From Acidianus hospitalis (GTDB taxonomy: Archaea; Thermoproteota; Thermoprotei_A; Sulfolobales; Sulfolobaceae): a stretch of 64,000 nt of DNA. The DNA lies in NCBI GenBank assembly GCA_046533895.1, contig JAWDOK010000001.1, positions 230,865-294,864 on the forward strand, read 5' to 3'. The notes under the pieces were generated by a model. That model was given only the letters and a program-made list of their open reading frames with translations. It was not told the origin of the DNA and did no database searches. This document shows positions 18,295-25,510 of this stretch, in pieces (the stretch's first letter is position 1; the number at the start of each line of letters is the position of its first letter). A program made the translations under genes and the position numbers.

Positions 18295-18537
18295 ATGGAA
18301 GGATGTATCAATATTAGAAACGCATCTGGTGGATTAACTCTTTTTATGTGCAATTCATCAGATCTTCAGAATATTACTATCATACATTCACCGTCACCGC
18401 CGCCACCACCATGGTATGTTCAATATGCCCCGGAATTAGCTGTAGTGGCTATCCTTGCTTCTTTAGGAGTTTTAATGTACTTAAGCCCTAGATTTCGCGA
18501 AGCTGTGCTAAAAATATTGGACGCAATAACCATTTAG
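18295..18537 (+). CDS. Small membrane-anchored protein with polyproline linker, 80 aa
   Basis: 80 residues. The N-terminal half is polar with sequon-like sites (NASG, NSSD, NITI), then a SPSPPPPPW linker, then one membrane helix (LAVVAILASLGVLMYL) and a short basic tail with a second amphipathic segment. The layout resembles the C-terminal anchor of larger Sulfolobales surface proteins. It has its own promoter, CCTTTTTAAGCCA at about 18262-18274, 21-33 bp before the ATG. No family recognised; in the island with the secreted proteins. Confidence 0.5.
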   Translation: MEGCINIRNASGGLTLFMCNSSDLQNITIIHSPSPPPPPWYVQYAPELAVVAILASLGVLMYLSPRFREAVLKILDAITI

Positions 18538-18570
18538 GCTCCTTTTAAACTCGCTCTCTTTCCTTAACTT

Positions 18571-18936
18571 ATGAAGAAGTGGATCCTATCGTTTCTAATC
18601 CTACTATTGGTAATGCCTGCTATCCCTACGTCTGTGCATTACATGATAATAGGCGGTGGAGGAGGCCCACCCTATTCACCTTACTCCTTCTCAAAGACCT
18701 TCTCAACTTCAGGTCTTGAGACTAAGCCCGGTTGTACTTTAGGAACCGCTAACTGGTGGAGCGGTACTTCATTATGCGGTACTAATCTGAGGATCCTCTG
18801 CTTCGAGGATTATGAAGGGAACAACGTTTCAATCCACCTCTCAACTTCTTCCGTTTACTTCAACGGAAGCGTTGTTACAACTTGCAACGACATTATAATA
18901 TACCATGGAGTCCTAGTTAACTACGAAATTTATTAA
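18571..18936 (+). CDS. Secreted cysteine-containing protein, 121 aa
   Basis: 121 residues. The signal peptide is MKKWILSFLILLLVMPAIPTS, followed by a glycine-rich GGGGGPPYSPYSFS linker and a domain with five cysteines (GCTLG, LCGTN, LCFED, TCNDI) and several sequons. Disulfide-stabilised extracellular protein is a reasonable inference. Promoter CTCCTTTTAAAC at about 18540-18551 lies 20-31 bp before the ATG. No family recognised. Confidence 0.55.
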   Translation: MKKWILSFLILLLVMPAIPTSVHYMIIGGGGGPPYSPYSFSKTFSTSGLETKPGCTLGTANWWSGTSLCGTNLRILCFEDYEGNNVSIHLSTSSVYFNGSVVTTCNDIIIYHGVLVNYEIY

Positions 18937-18993
18937 AGGTATATTTTTCTCAATTGCTAAAGAGTTTTTATTTTAGAAAGTGGAAACACATTT

Positions 18994-19152
18994 ATGGCAA
19001 TCTTAAAGGTATCAGAGGACGTGAAAGAAGAGCTGCTTAAGTTAGCTAATGAGTTGCAAGACAAGAGAGGAGGAAAAAGAGATGTTACAATAAATTCCGT
19101 AATAGAATTTCTAATTGAGTTTTATAGAGAGAAAAGTAAGGAAAATACTTAA
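18994..19152 (+). CDS. Small ribbon-helix-helix (antitoxin-like) protein, 52 aa
   Basis: 52 residues: MAILKVSEDVKEELLKLANE, then DKRGGKRDVTINSVIEFLIE and a charged tail. The pattern, short strand KVS, helix EDVKEELLKLANELQ, and second helix starting TINSVIEFLIEFY, matches RHH/CopG-type DNA-binding antitoxins of the VapB kind. AGTTTTTATTTTAG at about 18963-18976 lies 18-31 bp before the ATG. No PIN toxin follows; the next gene encodes an unrelated 132-aa protein that could be a partner. Confidence 0.55.
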   Translation: MAILKVSEDVKEELLKLANELQDKRGGKRDVTINSVIEFLIEFYREKSKENT

Positions 19153-19197
19153 TTAGCGGAAAGTGTTAAAAACCAAGAAAATAAGTTCTAATTTTAA

Positions 19198-19596
19198 ATG
19201 ATGATAGAAGAGGAGATATATAATAAATGCAAGAAAGACTGGAACTGCGCGTCCAGTATAATCTCTTCCCTACCTTTTGAAGAAGATACTAAGAAGAGGA
19301 TTATGGAGAGTTATGTGGAAAAATTCGTAGGTAAGAGAATCTTCCTTGTACAACTTGTAACAAGTATGATTTATCAGTGTGGAGAGTTAAACACCAAGAA
19401 AGACGAGATAAATTGTTATTTATCAACCTACTATTCTGGAAGAGTTGAAATTCCTTTAAAGGAGAACTCGTTAATCCTTCTTCATTCTATATTTAGAAAT
19501 ATAATAAAGGATAATCATGAGGAAGATTTGCTAGATATGTGTAAGCAAGGCAATGAACTCGCTTGTAACTTTCTAGAAGAAGTTAGTTTAATTTAA
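19198..19596 (+). CDS. Hypothetical cytoplasmic helical protein, 132 aa
   Basis: 132 residues, mainly helical, with six cysteines (NKCKKDWNCAS, IYQCGE, INCYLS, DMCKQGNELACNF). No signal peptide. The start could be either of two adjacent ATGs. A TTAAAAACC box near 19166-19174 sits 24-32 bp before the ATG. It follows the RHH gene by 45 bp and overlaps the convergent esterase gene by 14 bp. No family recognised; a toxin role is only a guess from its neighbour. Confidence 0.5.
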   Translation: MMIEEEIYNKCKKDWNCASSIISSLPFEEDTKKRIMESYVEKFVGKRIFLVQLVTSMIYQCGELNTKKDEINCYLSTYYSGRVEIPLKENSLILLHSIFRNIIKDNHEEDLLDMCKQGNELACNFLEEVSLI

Positions 19597-20515
19597 GCCT
19601 TTCGTAAAGGTAAGGTAAGGATGCGCAATATCTACTTGAGTTTCCGAAGTGCCCTCCTTTAAACTCCTCATAGTAATGCCGGATTCCTAATTTCTGCAAT
19701 TTCTTATGGAGAGACCTCATGCCTATGAATAAGTTATATTCATCGCACTTTCCTACGTCTAGGTATATTGCTTTTAATTTCCTTAAAGAATCAACGTAAT
19801 TCTCTACGTTCTTCACTGGATCAAATGAAAGCCACTTTTTCCAGACTTCATCAATTATTTCTCCGGTTTCATCAAATGGTAAATCAAAACTTGTTTCGCT
19901 GTTTAAATTCGGTGAATAGAAGGCAGAGCTCCCGAAAACGTTCAAGATCTTCATATCATCTTCGCTCGGAGTCTTTGTTATTAATTCTTTAAGTAGATCC
20001 TTAGGTTTCTTTCCTTCTAAGGCTTTAATTGTATTAACGAAGTCATTAGCATAAAGATAATAGAAGCAACTATCTCCGAAGTGGTCTGCGAATCCTTGGA
20101 TTACGTCCGGATGCCTTACTGCTAGAGTATAAGCTCCAAATCCTCCAGAAGATTTTCCAAATAAGGCGACGTTTCCTACCTTATACCTTTCCTTTAATTC
20201 TGGTATTAGCTCCTTTATGATGAAATTTTCGTAATTACCTATTGCAGGTGAGTTAATATATTGGTTTAGATAATATTTTGTCCTAAAGTTTGGATTAACA
20301 ACTACAGCCTTCATTTTCTTCAGTAGGTGAGTCGTTATTTGGTGAAACCTATTGTTAACATTAGGAGACCAATTTATTCCTGCAAGCTCAATGAATAATG
20401 GAAGCCCTTCTTCAATCTCGTCTGGAGTGTAAACTAAGACTTCTCTCACATAGGGATCTTTCAAATAATTATCCTTAAGTTCTTGGCTTTCTATCTTTAT
20501 TATCTCGTATTTCAT
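19583..20515 (-). CDS. Alpha/beta-hydrolase esterase (esterase D-like)
   Basis: 310 residues from ATG at 20515. The nucleophile elbow GKSSGGFG is near residue 140, FIELAGINWSP is the oxyanion strand region, and the catalytic histidine is probably in KGGHFGNSSRY near the C-terminus. The overall pattern is the putative esterase (PF00756) family. The frame also has a TTG at 20536, but ATG at 20515 gives a normal N-terminus and suits the TTTATTAAT box about 30 bp upstream on the minus strand. The substrate is unknown. It starts the conserved part of the chromosome after the island. Confidence 0.82.
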   Translation of the reverse strand: MKYEIIKIESQELKDNYLKDPYVREVLVYTPDEIEEGLPLFIELAGINWSPNVNNRFHQITTHLLKKMKAVVVNPNFRTKYYLNQYINSPAIGNYENFIIKELIPELKERYKVGNVALFGKSSGGFGAYTLAVRHPDVIQGFADHFGDSCFYYLYANDFVNTIKALEGKKPKDLLKELITKTPSEDDMKILNVFGSSAFYSPNLNSETSFDLPFDETGEIIDEVWKKWLSFDPVKNVENYVDSLRKLKAIYLDVGKCDEYNLFIGMRSLHKKLQKLGIRHYYEEFKGGHFGNSSRYCASLPYLYERLKLN

Positions 20516-20551
20516 AACGACAACTCTTTTAAGCAATTAATAAAGTAAACT

Positions 20552-21115
20552 TCAAATAAAAGGATAAAACTCTTTTAATAAAAGATATGAAAGAATAACA
20601 TTCAAAGGTATTGCGATTATATCTATTAATGGAAGTAACGAAAGCAAAGCTAGAACATAAAGTATTAAGAAAGAAGTAAAATCACTTTTTATTCCGACTT
20701 TTATTTCCTTCATGAGTTTTGGAAATGAAATTCCTCTAAAAATTAAGGGAGTTAATAATACATCAAAGGCTAAAGCTAAACCATCTAGGAAGAACGAGAG
20801 GAAGCCTATATATGTTGAAAGATATGAAAAAAGGAGGAAGAAGAAGCCTAAAATTATTCCTAGCGCTGTAGATTGCGGAAAGTATTCCCTTATTTTATCT
20901 ATTTGGTCAATAAACCTTGGCGAATATAGGTACCCTGCGAGTGAAGCTACAAGGCTGTATGATAGCGTTAGCCCAACTATAAAATTTGAGAGAAGCGATA
21001 AAGGAGTTGTATCAACAAACAAGGATATTACATAACCCACAATTGTTATTACTATTACTGCTAGGATTAGCTGGAGCCTAGTTATAAATTCCTTGTAAGC
21101 GTCTTCTATTTTCAT
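20552..21115 (-). CDS. Multi-spanning membrane protein, 187 aa
   Basis: 187 residues with about five membrane segments, a polar loop YSPRFIDQIDKIREYFPQST and no catalytic motif that I recognise. The start overlaps the dCTP deaminase stop by 4 bp, so the two are coupled. Function unknown; small archaeal integral membrane proteins of this sort are often family-specific. Confidence 0.7.
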   Translation of the reverse strand: MKIEDAYKEFITRLQLILAVIVITIVGYVISLFVDTTPLSLLSNFIVGLTLSYSLVASLAGYLYSPRFIDQIDKIREYFPQSTALGIILGFFFLLFSYLSTYIGFLSFFLDGLALAFDVLLTPLIFRGISFPKLMKEIKVGIKSDFTSFLILYVLALLSLLPLIDIIAIPLNVILSYLLLKEFYPFI

Positions 21116-21594
21116 ATTACTACTCCACCTTGATATTTTCCATTATAAGATTTTTCAGTCGGTTTATCAAGTTTAAGGAAAATTATGTGTGCAGTCCTAG
21201 TTCCTTTTACTATTCTGTTATGGTAAAAAGAGGACAGTGCTAAAGTTATCTTTCCTTTGTAGCCTGCGTCTATCACTGTAGGAGGTAAAATAAATCCGTT
21301 TCTGGCTAAAGTACTCCTTAAGGTAATCAACGCTGCCAAGTCGTTTGGCATGTTTAATTCTTCGCAGCTTTCAAAAAGATAAGTCTTCCCTGGATAAAAA
21401 ATTGCGATATCTTTGAATTCAATTTCCTTTATTTCGCTCTTCTTATTTGGCAATTCGGCATTACCTTCTATTTCGTAGTATTTTTCTCCGCAAATCCTTA
21501 AATCGTAACCATTTTCTCTTATGCTTTCCTCCGAATAATTTCGTATAACTCCTTTAGTAATTATTTCCTTAATTGACTGATGACTTAGGATCAC
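21112..21594 (-). CDS. dcd: dCTP deaminase / dUTPase family
   Basis: 160 residues starting with GTG at 21594 (MILSHQSIKEII), the usual N-terminus of the family; the frame runs further upstream but that part is not homologous-looking. ENGYDLRI, LITLRSTLARNGF and PTVIDAGYKGKITLAL carry the trimer and active-site residues, the last with the catalytic glutamate position occupied by the AGYKG motif of dUTPase-like members. It makes dUMP precursors or removes dUTP. The TTATTAAT box at 21612-21622 is about 25 bp before the GTG, indicating a leaderless mRNA. Divergent from the TPR gene. Confidence 0.88.
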   Translation of the reverse strand: MILSHQSIKEIITKGVIRNYSEESIRENGYDLRICGEKYYEIEGNAELPNKKSEIKEIEFKDIAIFYPGKTYLFESCEELNMPNDLAALITLRSTLARNGFILPPTVIDAGYKGKITLALSSFYHNRIVKGTRTAHIIFLKLDKPTEKSYNGKYQGGVVI

Positions 21595-21625
21595 AAATAA
21601 AACCTCTGTAAGAAAGATTAATAAC

Positions 21626-22525
21626 ATGTTAGACATAGAAAAGGCCTATAAGCTTTACAGTGATTATAAGAAGACAGGAAATAGGGAACTACTGAGTAAA
21701 ATTGAAGAGCTAATTAAAGGGGATTCGTCTATTCAAGGGTTAAATTTGCTAGCTTTGGTTTATATTGAGAAAGGTAAGTATGACGATGCTATTAACGCGC
21801 TGGATATTGCATTAAAGAAAGTTAAGGATGACGAAGATAAGGCAACTTTACTTTTTAATAAGGCGTTAGCGCTTTTCAGGAAAGGCGATTTAGATTCTTC
21901 ATACGAAATTCTCAAATCTATCCCTTCTAGGACTTCAGTTTATGCTCATTCTAGGAGGTTTTTGGCTCAAGTGTGCATAAAGAAGGGCGATTTAAGACAT
22001 TTAGAAGAAGCTAGACAAATTTTAGAAAGTTTCGATATACCAAATGAAGATTTGGCAGTAACTTATATATTACTTTCAAGGCTTAAGGATAAATCTCTTT
22101 ATAAGAAGGCTGTAGAAATAGCAAAAAGTCTTAAAAACGAGAAGTTGTTAGCAGAGGCTTTACTTTCTTCAGATGATGTAAAGGAGCTAGAAGAAGCTTT
22201 GGAAATATTTAGGAAGTTAAATGACGTAAACGGTGAAGCTAAAGTTCTCTATAAGCTTTCTCTTAAAAAGCCAGAATTGCTTTATGAAGCTATTCAAAGG
22301 TTAGAGGAGAGCGGAGAAAGTAGGGAAAGGCAAACTTTACTTTATGAATTATATAAAAGGACTGGAATTCTTAATTTTCTAAAAGAAGCAATAAAAATTG
22401 CGGAAAAGTATAATGACTACTTATTTTTAGCTAGGTCTTATGTTGAACTTTCTAAGAAGGAGAATGAGTTAGAGAACCTCAGAAAAGCAGTATTATTTTA
22501 TGAAAAATATGTAGAAAGTTTATAA
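21626..22525 (+). CDS. TPR-repeat protein
   Basis: 299 residues built of helical hairpins: GLNLLALVYIEKGKYDDAIN, LFNKALALFRKGDLDSSYEI, RRFLAQVCIKKGDLRHLEEA and several degenerate repeats to the end (FLARSYVELSKKENELENL). Tetratricopeptide repeats form protein-binding solenoids. No catalytic domain. The ATG is 32 bp from the divergent dcd start. The partner is unknown; similar stand-alone TPR proteins are common in Sulfolobales. Confidence 0.85.
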   Translation: MLDIEKAYKLYSDYKKTGNRELLSKIEELIKGDSSIQGLNLLALVYIEKGKYDDAINALDIALKKVKDDEDKATLLFNKALALFRKGDLDSSYEILKSIPSRTSVYAHSRRFLAQVCIKKGDLRHLEEARQILESFDIPNEDLAVTYILLSRLKDKSLYKKAVEIAKSLKNEKLLAEALLSSDDVKELEEALEIFRKLNDVNGEAKVLYKLSLKKPELLYEAIQRLEESGESRERQTLLYELYKRTGILNFLKEAIKIAEKYNDYLFLARSYVELSKKENELENLRKAVLFYEKYVESL

Positions 22526-22586
22526 ATTTCGTTAATTTTAGACTTATGTAGGATACGATTAAATAGAGTTAGGAGTAATTTATCGT

Positions 22587-24971
22587 ATGGCAAGTAACTT
22601 TGAAAAAATGAGCATAGAGGAAACGTTAACACAGTTAAACACTTCTTTGAAAGGCTTAACAGAAAAAGAAGCCGAGGAGAGAATTAAAAAATATGGATAC
22701 AATGAAGTTAAGGAAAAGAAAGAAAGTCCTATCGTAAAGTTCCTTAAAAAATTCTGGGCTCCAGTTCCTTGGATGCTTGAAGTTACCATTGTTATTACTT
22801 ATATATTAGGAAAATATTTGGATATGTATATAATTCTTTTTTTACTCGTATTTAATTCTATAGTGAGTTTTATCCAGGAAAGAAGGGCTGAAAACGCAGT
22901 AGAATTACTTAAGCAAAAGCTTAATGTAAAAGCCAGAGTTTTAAGAGACGGTCAATGGAAAGTTATTCCTGCGAGGCTTTTAGTTCCAGGAGACGTGGTT
23001 CATATAAGGTTAGGGGATATAGTTCCTGCAGATATTAAGTTATTTGAAGGAGAAGTATTAGTTGACCAATCTGCTCTAACTGGAGAGTCAGTTCCAGTAG
23101 AGAAAGGAAAAGGTAATGTAGTTTATTCTGGATCGATTATTAGAAGAGGAGAAGCATCTGGAATTGTGATTGCAACAGGAGCAAAAACCTATTTCGGTAA
23201 GACTACAGAACTTGTTCAGACTGCAAAGGCGGAATCTCACCTAGAGAAATTAATAATGAATATAGTAAAATACTTGATAATTGTAGACGTTGCTCTAGTT
23301 ATTGCTTTATTCGTATTTTCATTGGCCGTTGGAGTAAAATTGTCTGATGTACTCCCATTTTCTTTGATAGTATTAATTGCTTCAGTTCCTGTAGCTTTAC
23401 CTGCAACTTTTACCATAGCCATGGCTTTAGGCAGTCAAGAACTAGCGAGAAAAGGAATCCTAGTAACAAGGCTTACAGCCTCTGAAGACGCTGCCTCAAT
23501 GGACGTACTAAACCTAGACAAAACTGGGACTATAACTGAAAATAGAATGAGGGTAGGAGATCCAATACCCGCAGAAGGCTTTACCAAGGAAGAAGTTGTT
23601 AAATATGCTTACATGGCCTCTGACGAGGCTAGTCAAGATCCTATAGACACTGCCGTGATTGCTTGCTTAAGAGATAATAATATTGCACCGGGCAATTATG
23701 AGAGGCTCGAGTTCAAACCTTTTGATCCTTCTACTAAAAGAACTGAGGCATTAGTTAAGACTGAAAATAATGTATTCAGAGTTGTTAAGGGAGCTCCTCA
23801 AGTAATTGCGGAATTGGCAGAGGTTCCGGACTTAAAGAACTATTATTCTACTCTTGAGGAACTTTCAAAGAGAGGATATAGGACAATATCTGTAGCTATA
23901 GGAGATAAAGAAGGTAAACTTAAGCTTGTCGGAATTCTGCCTCTTTACGATAGGCCTAGGAAAGATAGCAGGGAATTCATAGAAGAAATTAAGAGACTAA
24001 ACGTTAAGCCTAAGATGGTTACCGGAGATAATGAATTAATTGCAAGAGAAATTGCGAGGCAAGTAGATATAGGCGACGTTATTTGTAATATTAATGAAAT
24101 AAAGAAGCTTGAAGGAAAGGAAAGAATTAAAAAAGTGGAGGAATGTGACGTATTTGCTGAGGTCTTTCCCGAGGATAAGTATTTCATTGTAAAAACGTTA
24201 CAAGAAGGAGGACATTACGTTGGGATGACCGGAGATGGAGTAAATGATGCACCTGCTTTAAAACAAGCTGAAGTAGGAATAGCAGTTGCAAACGCTACCG
24301 ATGTAGCAAAGGCTTCCGCAAGTATGGTTTTAACTCATGAAGGATTAACTGATATAGTCGAGGCAATAAAGACTGGTAGAAGAATTTATCAAAGGATGCT
24401 TACTTACACTATAAATAAAATAATTAAAACTTTACAAGTTGTATTATTTCTAACGCTTTCCTTCTTTATCGTTAGATTCTTCGTTACCACTCCTTTTGAC
24501 GTGATATTGCTGTTGTTTGCCAACGACTTCGTTACCATGTCTATAGCCACTGATAATGTAAGATATTCACAAAAACCTGAAAGGCTTGATGCAGGGAAAA
24601 TAGTTAAGGCTTCTTTAATTCTAGCTTTCCTCGTTGTAGCAGAGTCGTTCTTCTCCTTATGGCTAGCACTATATTTACGCATGTCAATAAACGAGATACA
24701 CACTTTCATATTTGATATGTTAGTGTTTACCGGTCAATTTACAGTATACATGGTTAGAGAAAGAAGAAGTATGTGGTCTTCTAGGCCAAGTAATTTCTTA
24801 CTGATAAGTAGCATTTTCGACATAATCTTTATTTCAACAATTTCAGTATTAGGAATTCTAGTTTATCCTATTCCTCTTCAGTATGTTTTGCTGATATTAG
24901 GAGTTTCCTTCGGATTTACTGTAATTTTTGACCGCATAAAGAACATATCCTTCAAGACAGTAGGAATTTAA
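22587..24971 (+). CDS. Plasma-membrane H+-transporting P-type ATPase (P3A)
   Basis: 794 residues. N-terminal cation-ATPase domain, actuator domain with TGESVPVEKG, and membrane helices with the PVALP motif before the phosphorylation site DKTGT (Asp near 311). The nucleotide domain has KGAPQ, the hinge has TGDGVNDAPALKQ, and there are about six C-terminal membrane segments. The short N-terminus and motif set match archaeal and fungal-type proton pumps, which export H+ at the expense of ATP and help hold internal pH in acid. Weak TATA at about 22557-22570. A small cysteine-rich ORF follows. Confidence 0.93.
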   Translation: MASNFEKMSIEETLTQLNTSLKGLTEKEAEERIKKYGYNEVKEKKESPIVKFLKKFWAPVPWMLEVTIVITYILGKYLDMYIILFLLVFNSIVSFIQERRAENAVELLKQKLNVKARVLRDGQWKVIPARLLVPGDVVHIRLGDIVPADIKLFEGEVLVDQSALTGESVPVEKGKGNVVYSGSIIRRGEASGIVIATGAKTYFGKTTELVQTAKAESHLEKLIMNIVKYLIIVDVALVIALFVFSLAVGVKLSDVLPFSLIVLIASVPVALPATFTIAMALGSQELARKGILVTRLTASEDAASMDVLNLDKTGTITENRMRVGDPIPAEGFTKEEVVKYAYMASDEASQDPIDTAVIACLRDNNIAPGNYERLEFKPFDPSTKRTEALVKTENNVFRVVKGAPQVIAELAEVPDLKNYYSTLEELSKRGYRTISVAIGDKEGKLKLVGILPLYDRPRKDSREFIEEIKRLNVKPKMVTGDNELIAREIARQVDIGDVICNINEIKKLEGKERIKKVEECDVFAEVFPEDKYFIVKTLQEGGHYVGMTGDGVNDAPALKQAEVGIAVANATDVAKASASMVLTHEGLTDIVEAIKTGRRIYQRMLTYTINKIIKTLQVVLFLTLSFFIVRFFVTTPFDVILLLFANDFVTMSIATDNVRYSQKPERLDAGKIVKASLILAFLVVAESFFSLWLALYLRMSINEIHTFIFDMLVFTGQFTVYMVRERRSMWSSRPSNFLLISSIFDIIFISTISVLGILVYPIPLQYVLLILGVSFGFTVIFDRIKNISFKTVGI

Positions 24972-24986
24972 GCAGTCCTTCAGATC

Positions 24987-25126
24987 ATGGGTGCCCATTT
25001 CACGATTACTGCGATCTAATGCAAAAAGAGAAATGGCTTTCAATAAAGTGTAGATTACAAGACCCGCCAATGTTCATTGTTAAAGGTAATAGGATATCCT
25101 GCTGGTACTATGAAAAAGGCGTTTAA
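24987..25126 (+). pseudogene. Small cysteine-rich ORF with start codon out of frame
   Basis: A frame ending at 25126 reads GCPFHDYCDLMQKEKWLSIK and on to RISCWYYEKGV, with four cysteines (C-x5-C, C, C) and a conserved-looking aromatic C-terminus. The only in-frame ATG is at 25019 and would discard the first two cysteines. ATG at 24987 is one base out of frame: an added G in ATGGGTGCCC would give MGCPFHDYC. So this is either a small gene with a one-base deletion, an assembly error, or a non-canonical start. Metal-binding small protein is an inference from the cysteines. Confidence 0.45.
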
Positions 25127-25149
25127 ACTATTTTTAACAACCTTAAACT

Positions 25150-25482
25150 ATGTATAAAGTTATAGTTCGGGTGAAGGACGAGGAAAGAGTTCCTCAAGCG
25201 ATAGGATCCGTAATAAATCTATATAATGATCTGAAAGGAGATGCGGAAATAGAGGTAGTTTTTCATCAGTCCGCAATTAAGGCTTTAGTTAAAGGAAATC
25301 CCAATGAAGATTATGTAAAGAAGCTATTATCCTCTGGGATTAACGTTGTAGGTTGTATGAACAGTATTAATGCTCTAAATCTTAACGTCGAATCTCTGAT
25401 TAAAGGCATTTCAATAGTTCAAGCAGGTGTAGGAGAAATTGTAAGAAAACAAGCTGAAGGCTGGATATACCTAAGCCTTTAA
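25150..25482 (+). CDS. DsrE/DsrF-like family protein
   Basis: 110 residues with the DsrE-like alpha/beta layout: VIRVKDEER..., EVVFHQSAIKAL, a single cysteine in VVGCMNSINAL and the end segment GEIVRKQAEGWIYLSL. The cysteine sits at the position used for persulfide handling in some family members; whether it acts in sulfur transfer here is unknown. GCGTTTAAACT at about 25119-25129 lies 21-31 bp before the ATG, suggesting a leaderless mRNA. Confidence 0.8.
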   Translation: MYKVIVRVKDEERVPQAIGSVINLYNDLKGDAEIEVVFHQSAIKALVKGNPNEDYVKKLLSSGINVVGCMNSINALNLNVESLIKGISIVQAGVGEIVRKQAEGWIYLSL

Positions 25483-25510
25483 TTTTTTCTCACTCAATAT
25501 ACGTAGTGAA

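Noticed and set aside
20712..21035. 107-aa plus-strand ORF antisense to the membrane protein at 20552-21115
   Set aside because: Lys/Arg-rich antisense of a hydrophobic gene, no start signals and no context.
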